Part shown: positions 1 to 8,604 of the stretch, in pieces
Numbering within the stretch: the stretch's first letter is position 1
How the letters are laid out: each line of letters begins with the position of its first letter
Origin: Ahniella affigens
GTDB taxonomy: Bacteria; Pseudomonadota; Gammaproteobacteria; Xanthomonadales; Ahniellaceae
Reading direction: 5' to 3'
Assembly: GCF_003015185.1 (NCBI RefSeq)
Contig: NZ_CP027860.1
Span: forward strand, 1,240,001 to 1,304,000
Length of the DNA: 64,000 nt
Notes under the pieces: generated by a model
Told to the model about the DNA's origin: nothing
What the model saw: only the letters and a program-made list of their open reading frames with translations
The model's database searches: none
Program-made: the position numbers and the translations under genes

Positions 1-1
1 T

Positions 2-808
2 ATTGGCGCGTTTCTGCGCGCGTCAAACAGCGCTCGTATCAGCGTGTCCGAGAGCTACTTTGGGTTCAATCAGGATTCAGTGCAGAGCAGCGGCAGCTTT
101 GGTGCCGGGCTTAGTGTTGAGGGCTTTGGCGACGCGCAATTGACGCTCTCAGACAACGTGATTGCGGACAACGTGGTGCTGGCGACCAGTAGCAGCGGCG
201 CCGGCTTGGCCATCGGAGTGTTCGACAATTCGACGTTGGACATCAATGCCCTGGAGGTTGCTCGCAATTCGGCGCCCAATCAAGTCTCAGGGAATCGAAC
301 GCAGGCTTACGTCTTGGCGACATTGACCGCCGACTTTGGTATCGGAAATTGCCTGGTCACGAACAGTGCGCTGGGTGGGATCTACGTGACTCACACCGGG
401 ACCGGCACGAGCACGATGTCCAATTGTACCGTTGTCAACAACCAGGGTACTGGACTGGTCTACGAAGCGTCCGCAGGTAGCCATTCGCTTACCAACACGA
501 TCGTGCATGGCAATGAAGGCAGCACATTCGGCTTGATACTGGGAACACCGGTTCTTCGCAGCAACAATCTCGGCGACGACGTTGGCGCGAACAATGTGAA
601 TCCACAATTCGTCAACGGCAGCAACGACTTTCATCTGGCTGCCGGGTCACCGGCCATCGACACGGGTTCGAATTCCTTCAACACGGCCACCAGCGATCTG
701 GACTTCAACCCCAGAGTGGTCAATGGCGTGATCGACATCGGCGCTTACGAATTCCAGACGCCGCCGACTGATGCCCTGTTTGCGAGCGGATTTGAGGATA
801 TGCCCTGA
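2..808 (+). CDS. Secreted parallel beta-helix protein, C-terminal part (5' end outside window)
   Basis: The reading frame is open from base 2, so the gene starts outside the window; a GTG at 44 is only an internal codon. The visible ~268 residues are rich in Asn, Ser, Gly and Thr with short repeated strands (SNCTVVNNQGTG, SDNVIADN, NTIVHGNEG), typical of right-handed parallel beta-helix proteins. A late PQFVN...FHLAAGSPAIDTG segment is the usual closing turn of such proteins, followed by DIGAYEF. The last residues LFASGFEDMP carry the FASGFE-like tail seen on several other exported proteins here. Probably a cell-surface or secreted protein; substrate unknown. The nearest homologous architecture in the window is the protein at 29939-31891. 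Confidence 0.8.
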   Translation: MGAFLRASNSARISVSESYFGFNQDSVQSSGSFGAGLSVEGFGDAQLTLSDNVIADNVVLATSSSGAGLAIGVFDNSTLDINALEVARNSAPNQVSGNRTQAYVLATLTADFGIGNCLVTNSALGGIYVTHTGTGTSTMSNCTVVNNQGTGLVYEASAGSHSLTNTIVHGNEGSTFGLILGTPVLRSNNLGDDVGANNVNPQFVNGSNDFHLAAGSPAIDTGSNSFNTATSDLDFNPRVVNGVIDIGAYEFQTPPTDALFASGFEDMP

Positions 809-1047
809 TCGGAAACGAAACATGAGCGCGGCTGAGTCTGTGTGTTGTCGTGTGCCAGGTGCCGACCACAGACATTGATTGGAGAAACGGTGAGCTCGCA
901 TCAGCGTATGCCCCGGGCTTGAGAAAGTCTCGCTGTGGCGACCATTGCCAGCGTACCGGCGACGATGCAGCGGATAGGTCGATTGGGCCATCGTCCCGGC
1001 AATCCCGTCTTGGTAAACTCGCGTGATCACCAGCGAGCGTGCACCCG

Positions 1048-3570
1048 ATGAGTCATCGAAGCGGAATGGAACTTGGGCTGATTCTCGCGTTACTGAGCGG
1101 CATGAGTGGGCCGTCAGCAGCGCAATACCAGCAGCCGCCCGAACCATTGCTGGCAACCATGCGTCTGCCGGAGATTCCGTCGCCCAGTCTGTCGCCAGAT
1201 CGGCGCACGATGCTCTTGGTGCAACAGGAAGCGTTTCCGGCGATCACGCGGTTGGCCGAGCCGTATCTCAAACTGGCCGGACTCAGAATCGAGCCACGCG
1301 GTCATAACCGCCATGACATGGCAAATGGATACGGAATCCGTGGATGCCTTGCTGGTCTGAGTCTGCTTGATGTGGCGTCGCGCCAGACTAAGCCCGTCGC
1401 CTTGCCCGAAGGGGCTTGCGTTGATTGGCCCATCTGGTCGGCATCTGGGAAGTACTTCGCATTTGCCAACGCGACCCCTGATGGGGCCGAACTCTGGGTT
1501 GGTGACGCGACGACGGCGCGCACTTGGCAGATTGAAGGCATTCAGTTGAATCCGATCCTGGATCAAGACATCAAATGGATCGCCGGCACGCACAAGCTGA
1601 TTGTCAAAGCGGTGCCGGCCGATCTCGGCGCGCCGGCTGTTCGACCCGCTGTGCCCGTCGGGCCTGAAATCAAGGATGCCACCAGTGGGTCCGGCGAGAG
1701 TGGCACCTATGAATCGCGCGACACGCTAGCGAGCCCTCAGGACGAAGCGCTATTCAACCATTACGCCACGTCTGAGTTGCGCGCGGTTGACGTTGTACAA
1801 GGGCACTCAGAACTCGTGGCCGCGCCCGCGGTGTATACCGATGTCAGTGTCGCGCCGGACGGCGTGCACGTGCGAGTCGAGACGCTGCAGCAGCCTTATT
1901 CCTATGTCACGACTTGGGAGCGCTTTGCGCACCGCGTTGCCATTGTCGACCTCAACACCAAAACACAAGTCCGCGTTGCGGATGTGCCAGTTGCCGATCG
2001 GGTGCCGCCGCGAGGCTCGCCCACCGGACCGCGCAGCTTCTTCTGGCGTGCGAACGCGCCAGCGGAGCTCTATTGGGTCGAAGCACTCGATGGCGGCGAC
2101 TGGCGGCACCAAGTAGCCGCACGCGATCGCGTGATGCGCTTGCAGGCGCCGTTTACGGGCCAGGCCAAGGAACTGTTTCGAACGACTCAGCGCTTTGGCG
2201 GCATGGCTTGGTTTGCCAAGGGTTCGGAAACCCTGCTGACCGAGATCGACGCCAATCGCAATTGGTATCAGGTGCGGCAGTTTGACGTGGCCAAGCCAAG
2301 TCGGCCGGGCAAGCTGCTTTGGGAATTGTCCTGGGATGATGAATATCATGACCCCGGCTATCCCATGTTTGAGCGTCTGTCGAATGGCGCTTCGGTGCTG
2401 CGTCGCGATGGTCCGCACATTTTCCTCTCGGGTACGGGTGCGTCGCCCGACGGCGACCGTCCGTTTCTGGATCGCTACAACTTGCGGACCGGCCAAACCG
2501 AGCGCTTGTTCCGAAGCTCGGGTGATGCGTTGGAACGATTTGCCGATTTCATCGATGGCGATTCGACGCATTGGTTCAGCTGGCATCAGTCGCCCAAAGA
2601 TCCGCCGAACATCTGGATTCGGACCTTGGGCGAGCGCCTGAAGAACGCAGCCCCCAATGAGGCCGTATATGCGTCGACGCGTCAGCAGGTGACGAATTTT
2701 GCCGACCCGGCACCACTGGTCCGGCAGATCAAAAAGCAACTCGTCACGTACCAACGCAAGGACGGCGTGGCGCTGTCATTTACGTTGTATACGCCGCCGG
2801 GGTATCAGCCTGGGGAGCGCTTGCCGGCCATTCTTGCGGCCTATCCACTCGATTACGCCGAAGCTGCAACGGCTGGACAAGTGCGCGGGTCGGGGCAGAC
2901 GTTTACGCGACTGGGCACGTATCAACTGCTGCTTTTGGCCGGCTATGCCGTGATCGACGATGCATCGTTTCCGATTGTCGGCGACCCGCAGAATGCCTAC
3001 GACACGTACTTGCAGCAGCTCCGTGACAATGCCGAGGCGGCCGTTGCGAAGGCGGTAGAAATGGGGGTGGTTGATCCCGATCGCATTGGTGTGACCGGGC
3101 ACAGCCATGGTGCGCTGATGACCGCGAATCTGTTGGCTCATACCGACTTGTTCCGGGCGGGCGTGGCAACCAGTGGTGGCTACAACAAGACACTGACGCC
3201 GTTTGGGTTTCAGAACGAGCGGCGATCGTTTTGGAAGGCGCCCAAGGCCTACGATGAAGCCTCAGCGTTTTTCCATGCAGACAAGATCAATGAGCCCTTG
3301 CTAATCGTGCACGGCAGCGACGACGCCAACCCTGGCACCGAAGTGACCCAGTCGCCGCGCCTGTTTCAGGCCATTCGCGGCAATGGCGGCACTGCACGAC
3401 TGGTGATGCTCCCGTTCGAGCCGCATTGGTACACGGCCCGCGAATCGAACGAGCATCTGGTCTACGAGATGCTGACGTGGTTCGATCGCTATGTGAAACA
3501 TGCGCCGCCACGAACCAAGCACGACGAGGCCGTCGATGCTGACAAGCAGCCGCAAGCCACGCAGCCTTGA
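1048..3570 (+). CDS. S9 family (prolyl oligopeptidase-like) serine peptidase, exported
   Basis: 840 residues. The N-terminus has a short basic stretch and a hydrophobic segment ending in SAAQ, a plausible signal peptide, so the enzyme probably acts in the periplasm. The first ~560 residues have the beta-propeller-like character of S9 peptidases; the last ~260 are the alpha/beta-hydrolase domain. The catalytic triad is readable: nucleophile in GHSHG (Ser686), acid in HGSDD (Asp759) and His793 in EPHWYT. It resembles the glutamyl-endopeptidase-like S9 group common in Xanthomonadales, which cleave short peptides. ATG 1048 was chosen because it gives a charged n-region; GTG 1039 and ATG 1066 are in frame. 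Monocistronic. Confidence 0.88.
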   Translation: MSHRSGMELGLILALLSGMSGPSAAQYQQPPEPLLATMRLPEIPSPSLSPDRRTMLLVQQEAFPAITRLAEPYLKLAGLRIEPRGHNRHDMANGYGIRGCLAGLSLLDVASRQTKPVALPEGACVDWPIWSASGKYFAFANATPDGAELWVGDATTARTWQIEGIQLNPILDQDIKWIAGTHKLIVKAVPADLGAPAVRPAVPVGPEIKDATSGSGESGTYESRDTLASPQDEALFNHYATSELRAVDVVQGHSELVAAPAVYTDVSVAPDGVHVRVETLQQPYSYVTTWERFAHRVAIVDLNTKTQVRVADVPVADRVPPRGSPTGPRSFFWRANAPAELYWVEALDGGDWRHQVAARDRVMRLQAPFTGQAKELFRTTQRFGGMAWFAKGSETLLTEIDANRNWYQVRQFDVAKPSRPGKLLWELSWDDEYHDPGYPMFERLSNGASVLRRDGPHIFLSGTGASPDGDRPFLDRYNLRTGQTERLFRSSGDALERFADFIDGDSTHWFSWHQSPKDPPNIWIRTLGERLKNAAPNEAVYASTRQQVTNFADPAPLVRQIKKQLVTYQRKDGVALSFTLYTPPGYQPGERLPAILAAYPLDYAEAATAGQVRGSGQTFTRLGTYQLLLLAGYAVIDDASFPIVGDPQNAYDTYLQQLRDNAEAAVAKAVEMGVVDPDRIGVTGHSHGALMTANLLAHTDLFRAGVATSGGYNKTLTPFGFQNERRSFWKAPKAYDEASAFFHADKINEPLLIVHGSDDANPGTEVTQSPRLFQAIRGNGGTARLVMLPFEPHWYTARESNEHLVYEMLTWFDRYVKHAPPRTKHDEAVDADKQPQATQP

Positions 3571-3612
3571 GCGTGCGGGGCCCGTCTTCCTATGTTGACG
3601 TGACGAGCCGAG

Positions 3613-4371
3613 ATGCGTCGTCGCCCTGACGAGCCGATCGTCCGGCACGGCTTGGCGCGCGTGCTGTCGAAGATGGGACTGGCCTCGCGCACGGTGGCTG
3701 CGCAATGGATCCGGGACGGGCGGGTGTCAGTGAATGGTCGGGTGGTTCGCGACCCCGAGTTTCCCACCCGAATGCCTGCTGATCGGGTACTCGTCGCCGA
3801 TCAGGCCGCCGTGGTAGCTGAACGGGTCTACGTGATGTTGAACAAACCCCGCGGCTTGGTGACCACGACCCGCGACGAACGCGGTCGCGCGACGGTATAT
3901 CAGTGCTTCGCCGAGTCGGGGCTGCCTTGGCTGGCGCCGGTTGGGCGATTGGATCAGGCCAGCGAAGGGTTGCTGCTGTTCAGTAACGATCCCGGCTGGG
4001 CTGCCGCGATCACCGAAGGCAGCGGCGGCCACGCGATCACAAAGACCTATCACGTGCAGATCGACCGGATTCCGGATGCGGACTTGCTTGCGGCGCTGCG
4101 TGCTGGGGTCGTTGATGCCGGCGAGGCATTAGCTGCGGTCTCGGTCGCGATCCTCCGCCAGGGTGATAAGAACGCCTGGTTGGAAATCGTGCTGGACGAG
4201 GGACGGAACCGGCAGATTCGTCGTCTGTTAGCTGCCCATGACGTGACCGTGTTGCGCTTGATCCGAATTGCCGTTGGCGGATTGGCGCTCGGGACCTTGG
4301 CCAAAGGTCACTGGCGCAGGCTCACCGAAAGTGAAGCGCTTGCGCTGGCGCCGGTCTCAGTTCAGCGCTGA
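3613..4371 (+). CDS. rRNA pseudouridine synthase, RsuA/RluB/RluE/RluF family
   Basis: 252 residues. An N-terminal S4 RNA-binding domain (about 10-60, with SKMGLASRTVAAQWIRDGRVSV) is followed by the pseudouridine synthase fold. The catalytic aspartate lies in GRLDQASEGLLL (Asp114), and the later RNRQIRRLL motif is diagnostic of the RsuA subfamily. It isomerises one uridine in ribosomal RNA to pseudouridine; which site (RsuA, RluB, RluE or RluF type) cannot be decided from sequence alone. It starts 42 bases after the S9 peptidase gene with no evident functional link. Confidence 0.88.
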   Translation: MRRRPDEPIVRHGLARVLSKMGLASRTVAAQWIRDGRVSVNGRVVRDPEFPTRMPADRVLVADQAAVVAERVYVMLNKPRGLVTTTRDERGRATVYQCFAESGLPWLAPVGRLDQASEGLLLFSNDPGWAAAITEGSGGHAITKTYHVQIDRIPDADLLAALRAGVVDAGEALAAVSVAILRQGDKNAWLEIVLDEGRNRQIRRLLAAHDVTVLRLIRIAVGGLALGTLAKGHWRRLTESEALALAPVSVQR

Positions 4372-4595
4372 CCATCCCGCATGAGCGATTGTCGACAAGC
4401 GTTTGGGCTCTTGACCGACTGCATCGGCGCGCAACGACCAATGTCGGCACACCCTTGTCGATGTCACGCCGACCGACCGACCGTTCCGCCAAATCATGCA
4501 AATATCCGGGTCCGGAACGGAGAAAAAACGGAGGTTTTCTGACAGGCGAAAACGAAGTGAGCCGGCCAATCTGCGGCCTTTCACCGGAGTCTCGC

Positions 4596-5924
4596 ATGTT
4601 GTCTCGAATCTTACTGTTGCTCACCCTGTTCATGACCCTTTCGACCGTCGCCTCGGCACAATGCACCCCATCGCGGGCATTGGTCAGCGGTTATTTCAAT
4701 AACAACGTGCTGGTGTACGACGCCTGCGCCGGGACCTTGATTGGCCCGCTGGACACTGCCAATCGGATCAGCGGGCCGCAAACGATTACGCTGGGACCAG
4801 ACCGGTTGCTCTATGTGGTCTCCGAGAACAATGGTCGCATCCTCCGTTACGACCCGAGTTCGCTTGCGTTCGTCGACACGTTTCTCGATTTGGGCACGAG
4901 CTTCCGGCCCATTTCCATTGCGTTCGACGCCAATGACGACCTCTATGTGGCGGGGTTCGATGCCGATAGCGTGCGGCTCTACGACGGCGAAACGGGGGCG
5001 CTGAAGGCGACGCCGATTGCCGCGCGCGCAGGTGGCCTGGATGGCCCTGAAGTCGGTATGACAATTGGTCCCGACGGGCGCCTGTATGTGCCGAGCTACT
5101 ACACCAACAGCGTGCTCCGCTACGACCCGCAGACGGGTGCCGTCACCACCTTTATTGCCGCGAATGCGGGCGGCTTGCGGCGTCCGCGCGGCTTGGTGTT
5201 TGAATCGAATGGCAACGTACTGGTGGCCAGCGAGGCCGGCAACCAAGTGCTGCGCTTCAGCACCACAGGTGCGAGTTTGGGGGAGTTTGCCGCAGTTACG
5301 GGTCCGGCCGGTATGAAGCGCACGACTGACGGTCGCTTGCTGGTCACCAGCGGCAGCTCGGTGCGTGTGTTCAATCTCACGAGCGGCGTGTCGCAGGGCG
5401 TCTTGTTTCAACCCGAGAACAGTGGCGGTCTCAGTGGCGCGACGAATGTCGAATTCAGTCCCGCGCTGGTCGATGTGTCGCAGATTGGCTCGCAGTACTG
5501 GATCGTCGGCAGTGGCCAAGCAAACGGCCGCGTGCTCGATCTCGAGATGGTGTCGGCCACGGGAACGATGTTTGGTGATGCGTTCAACGCCGAAGATGTG
5601 AACCTCAAGCGTTGGGGCCGGATGCGCGTGACGTTTACGAGTTGCACGACCGCCGAACTCACGTGGGATTCGACTGGCGACGACAGTGCGCGCTTTGGTG
5701 CAGGCGGCTACTACCTGGAGTTATTGACCGGTAGCACGTTGAATGTGGCGTGCATTCAGCAGGGCTTTGACAACGTGACGGGCTATGACTTCATGAATGG
5801 GGCGTGGTTTGGTGATGAGGCGCGCAACCAGGAGGATCGTGACGGCGAGGGCCTGATGATTACCGTGACGCCGACTGGCATTGCGCTGCTGACCATGTTT
5901 ACGTATCGGCCGCCGATGTATTGA
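4596..5924 (+). CDS. Secreted NHL/SMP-30-like beta-propeller protein
   Basis: 442 residues from ATG 4596, preceded by GGAG at good spacing and followed by a clear signal peptide (MLSRILLLLTLFMTLSTVASA). Repeats of the type 'GPDGRLYVPSY..NSVLRYDPQTG' occur about every 45 residues between 35 and 300, as in NHL-type propellers. The last ~110 residues form a separate domain (QYWIVGSGQANGRVLDLE..., GTMFGDAF, CIQQGF) with Cys residues. The frame is open further upstream to 4389, but that part has no signal-peptide character. Probably a periplasmic or surface protein; ligand unknown. The gene stands alone. Confidence 0.8.
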   Translation: MLSRILLLLTLFMTLSTVASAQCTPSRALVSGYFNNNVLVYDACAGTLIGPLDTANRISGPQTITLGPDRLLYVVSENNGRILRYDPSSLAFVDTFLDLGTSFRPISIAFDANDDLYVAGFDADSVRLYDGETGALKATPIAARAGGLDGPEVGMTIGPDGRLYVPSYYTNSVLRYDPQTGAVTTFIAANAGGLRRPRGLVFESNGNVLVASEAGNQVLRFSTTGASLGEFAAVTGPAGMKRTTDGRLLVTSGSSVRVFNLTSGVSQGVLFQPENSGGLSGATNVEFSPALVDVSQIGSQYWIVGSGQANGRVLDLEMVSATGTMFGDAFNAEDVNLKRWGRMRVTFTSCTTAELTWDSTGDDSARFGAGGYYLELLTGSTLNVACIQQGFDNVTGYDFMNGAWFGDEARNQEDRDGEGLMITVTPTGIALLTMFTYRPPMY

Positions 5925-6030
5925 GATGTTGTCGGTGGCAGGATCGCGATGCGCGGTCGGTCGGACTATCGCAAAGTGCGACGTAATGAAGGCTACGGGT
6001 ACCGGTCGAATCGAGGGTGCGCATCGTTAC

Positions 6031-6127
6031 GCATCAACTTATTGGTGGCGATGCGCGATTCCGATGCTGGCGCCGTGTCGCAAGTAGCCCTCTCCCCAGC
6101 CCTCTCCCACTCGCGTGGAAGAGGGAG
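6031..6127 (+). repeat. Dispersed palindromic element, copy 1
   Basis: Core 6081-6127 begins caagtagccctctcccc and contains the inverted repeat ccctctcccac...gtggaagaggg. The left half resembles the gcatcaaact...gatgcgcgatt arm of the longer copies near 11.1, 17.6 and 26.2 kb. It lies between two plus-strand genes. Confidence 0.85.
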
Positions 6128-6182
6128 TAGGTTACAGATCCTGGTACGCTCAGCCGGCATCGTATTCAGGAAGGGGGAGACC

Positions 6183-7127
6183 ATGCGCGTCCGACATCTG
6201 CTTCATGCCGCACTGGCGTTGCTGATCAACGTCTTGATGGGGCCTGCGTTTGCGACCGAGTTTCAACCTGGTCAGATTGTCATCGTGCAGCATTACGGCA
6301 AGCCTGAAGAGGCACGCGTGGTCCGGCAGGATCAATATGGTGTGCTCGTGCAATGGAAGGACTGGCAGGACGGCACGTTTCATGACGACCTCGCCACGGC
6401 GCCGACGGAGTATCGCCAACCAGCGGAGCTGAGTCTGCCCAGTGCCGCGGCGCCCAAGCCCGCCAGCGCGCCGCAGCCGGCCGCTGCGCCATCGGCTGAG
6501 CCGAGCACGGTGACGCGCCCCGCACGCCCAGTCAGCAACCCGGCCGCGCGTCCGATCACGCGGCCCGCTGGTGGTTTCATTGGTCCGGCGACAGGCCAGA
6601 AGCCGCAGGCAGACGCGACCGCTGCGCAGCAGCCTGGCGCGATGACCGCATTGCCTGAAGGCGAGTACTACTGTTACACCTATCACCCGAATCCGGTGGT
6701 CGCTGGCGTCATGACGATTACCGGGCTTTCCTATCGCACCCGCACGGGCGCATCGGGTGACTATCGTTTGCGTGGCGATGGCCGTGTGGATTGGCTGGGT
6801 GACGCGCCGCTCGGATTTGCGGTGGCGGTGCTGGAAGAGACCGACCCGCGCGCCAAGCTTCGGATGTATCTCTCGGACGCCGATATCGGCAACAAATGGA
6901 AAGCCGCGGTGTGCTCGCCCCGCGACAGCGATGCGGCGGACGAGAATCCTGGTCAGAACGGTGGTCCGAGTGCGTTCGCGGCGGGCACCAAGGTTCGCTA
7001 TTCGTTTCTTGGCTATTGGTATCCGGCGACGATCGTGTCGTGCAGCGCGTCGCGGTGCAAGCTGCATTACGATGATCCGCAGTATCAGGATGAAACGGTT
7101 GACGCCAAGAATGTGGAAGCACGCTGA
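6183..7127 (+). CDS. Exported protein with two Tudor/agenet-like domains
   Basis: 314 residues. ATG 6183 follows gggggag and starts a signal peptide (MRVRHLLHAALALLINVLMGPAFA). Residues ~23-62 (GQIVIVQHYGKPEEARVV...VQWKDWQDGTF) and ~268-314 (GTKVRYSFLGYWYPATIV...LHYDDPQYQDETV) both look like small Tudor/agenet-type beta-barrels. They are separated by a Pro/Ala-rich linker (about 80-150) and a middle domain (GEYYCYTYHPNP...). Such barrels in exported bacterial proteins have no established ligand. The frame is open upstream to 5949 but that stretch contains the dispersed repeat and is not coding. Confidence 0.75.
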   Translation: MRVRHLLHAALALLINVLMGPAFATEFQPGQIVIVQHYGKPEEARVVRQDQYGVLVQWKDWQDGTFHDDLATAPTEYRQPAELSLPSAAAPKPASAPQPAAAPSAEPSTVTRPARPVSNPAARPITRPAGGFIGPATGQKPQADATAAQQPGAMTALPEGEYYCYTYHPNPVVAGVMTITGLSYRTRTGASGDYRLRGDGRVDWLGDAPLGFAVAVLEETDPRAKLRMYLSDADIGNKWKAAVCSPRDSDAADENPGQNGGPSAFAAGTKVRYSFLGYWYPATIVSCSASRCKLHYDDPQYQDETVDAKNVEAR

Positions 7128-7167
7128 CTGCAGCTCGGCGTGATTACGCCTTAGGGCTTCACTGGCA

Positions 7168-8292
7168 CTAAGACGTCGGCGCCATCGCCAGCAGCCAGTT
7201 GCCCCGCCCCGCAGCGCCAGCGAGGAATGTCCACAAGGCGTCCAAGTCGGCACCCGGTGGCAGGCAGCCGTCCAATCTTGGTACCAGGAACCGCGCCATG
7301 CCCGGTGGGCTGAGTCCGGCCAGTTGACCGCTGCGCGTCGCGCGATCGAGCCAAGGCGGCAGCGTATTGCGACGACGATGATTGGCGTCGGCCAGACCAA
7401 TGAGTGCCGACCATGCATCGCGATGCGCCAGCGGCGTGTCTTCGATCCGCCGGGTGGCCAGATCCGCGAAAAAGTGCTCAGAATCCAGGCGGACTTGATC
7501 GACCGCACACTCCGCAATACAGAGGTGCAGGAGCAAATTGCACTGCGCCGTGTTGGGAATAAAGCCTTCGTTCGGTGCCGCTTCGGCACGCGCATCGAGA
7601 AGCGGTTCGGCAAGCTCCGGCAAACGCGCTGCACGCTCCAGAGCGCCTTGCCATTCGGCAATCGACCAGTAGTCGCCCCGGAACACGTAGCGTGCTTCAA
7701 AACGCAGGGCATCGAGCGCAAGGATGGTTGCGCGGGAAGGCTGCCAGATCGTTCTGGTTTCTGGCACCACCGTGGGCGCGATCTGCCGCAGAATCAGCGA
7801 CGCAATCTGGGTTGTGCCCGCGAAGTCGGCTGGATGCAATTCGCCGCCTGCTTCAAGGCGGGCGATGAGGTCTTCATTGGTGAGCGAAAACCCGTGCAGG
7901 TCGTGGGCATAGTTGCCGCTCGCTGGCAGGAGGTTGACTTCGACCGAGCGCGCGTCACGCCGATGCAGCACGCACAGCTCGCCGCGACGATTGCGCCATG
8001 CTGCGAGGCGGCCGCCCACGGGGCAATAGGCACTGTCCTCGAAAACCCGGATGCGGGCGAGGGCGTCGTCATCGAGCACCGGCTGCGTCAATTTGGCCTG
8101 CTGCGAGCGGGCTTCTGATTCGGTTGGGGACGCCGACTTGGGGCCAAGCACGGCCTTGCGCTCGTTCAGGAGCATCACCGCCGGACCAATCGCGCTGCCC
8201 GTCGCCAGGCGATACAGCCGAACCGCATCGACCATCTGGCCGTCGGCAATCGCCGCATCAATATCTGCCCAGGGAATGTCAGTCTGGTTCAT
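7168..8292 (-). CDS. Hypothetical protein with N-terminal L7/L12-C-domain-like segment
   Basis: 374 residues from ATG 8292; an in-frame start at 8355 would add 21 residues. Residues ~8-42 (IDAAIADGQMVDAVRLYR.., TGSAIGPAVMLLNERK) resemble the C-terminal domain of ribosomal protein L7/L12, a short alpha-alpha-beta fold also found in unrelated bacterial proteins. The remainder contains CPVGGRLAAWRNRRGELCVLHRR and is mainly helical, with no motif I recognise and no signal peptide or membrane segment. Convergent with the Tudor-like gene (40 bases apart). Function unknown. Confidence 0.65.
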   Translation of the reverse strand: MNQTDIPWADIDAAIADGQMVDAVRLYRLATGSAIGPAVMLLNERKAVLGPKSASPTESEARSQQAKLTQPVLDDDALARIRVFEDSAYCPVGGRLAAWRNRRGELCVLHRRDARSVEVNLLPASGNYAHDLHGFSLTNEDLIARLEAGGELHPADFAGTTQIASLILRQIAPTVVPETRTIWQPSRATILALDALRFEARYVFRGDYWSIAEWQGALERAARLPELAEPLLDARAEAAPNEGFIPNTAQCNLLLHLCIAECAVDQVRLDSEHFFADLATRRIEDTPLAHRDAWSALIGLADANHRRRNTLPPWLDRATRSGQLAGLSPPGMARFLVPRLDGCLPPGADLDALWTFLAGAAGRGNWLLAMAPTS

Positions 8293-8550
8293 GCCGGCCT
8301 CGAAAACGGTGGGATGGCTATGCCCGAGCCTACGCGAATCGGCTGACTGGGACATGAGCCGTAGGCCAGGGATTCAGTAAAGAAGCGATTCGCGTTGAAT
8401 CTGGCCGCCTGATCCGGCTTGCGATCACCTGTTTGCCTCCCGGTACGGCGCCTGCGACTGTGTCGTCCCGCTACGGCATCGCCTGAGGCGCTTCTTGGCG
8501 CGGCTGTCACCGACGTTGCGGGGGCGAAACAGGGATGTTGGGCGCCGATC

Positions 8551-8584
8551 ATGGGCCGCGTCGATCTGTTGGAACGCGGCCCAT
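8551..8584. terminator. Perfect 11-bp inverted repeat downstream of the BNR-type gene
   Basis: Arms atgggccgcgt (8551-8561) and acgcggcccat (8574-8584), 12-base loop, 20 bases beyond the stop of the minus-strand gene at 8605. There is no T-run on the minus strand after it, so a role in termination or mRNA 3'-end protection is only likely from its position. Confidence 0.5.
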
Positions 8585-8604
8585 GCTCACCGTTGTGTCA
8601 CGCG

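Noticed and set aside
1807-2754. 315-residue minus-strand frame antisense to the S9 peptidase
   Set aside because: Shadow of a well-supported gene; composition dominated by Arg, Gly and Gln with no domain.
4611-5519. 302-residue minus-strand frame inside the NHL-type gene
   Set aside because: The sense frame has a signal peptide and repeats; this is its shadow.
6150-7721. 523-residue minus-strand frame spanning two genes
   Set aside because: Antisense to the Tudor-like protein and out of frame with the L7/L12-like protein; Arg-rich and without motifs.
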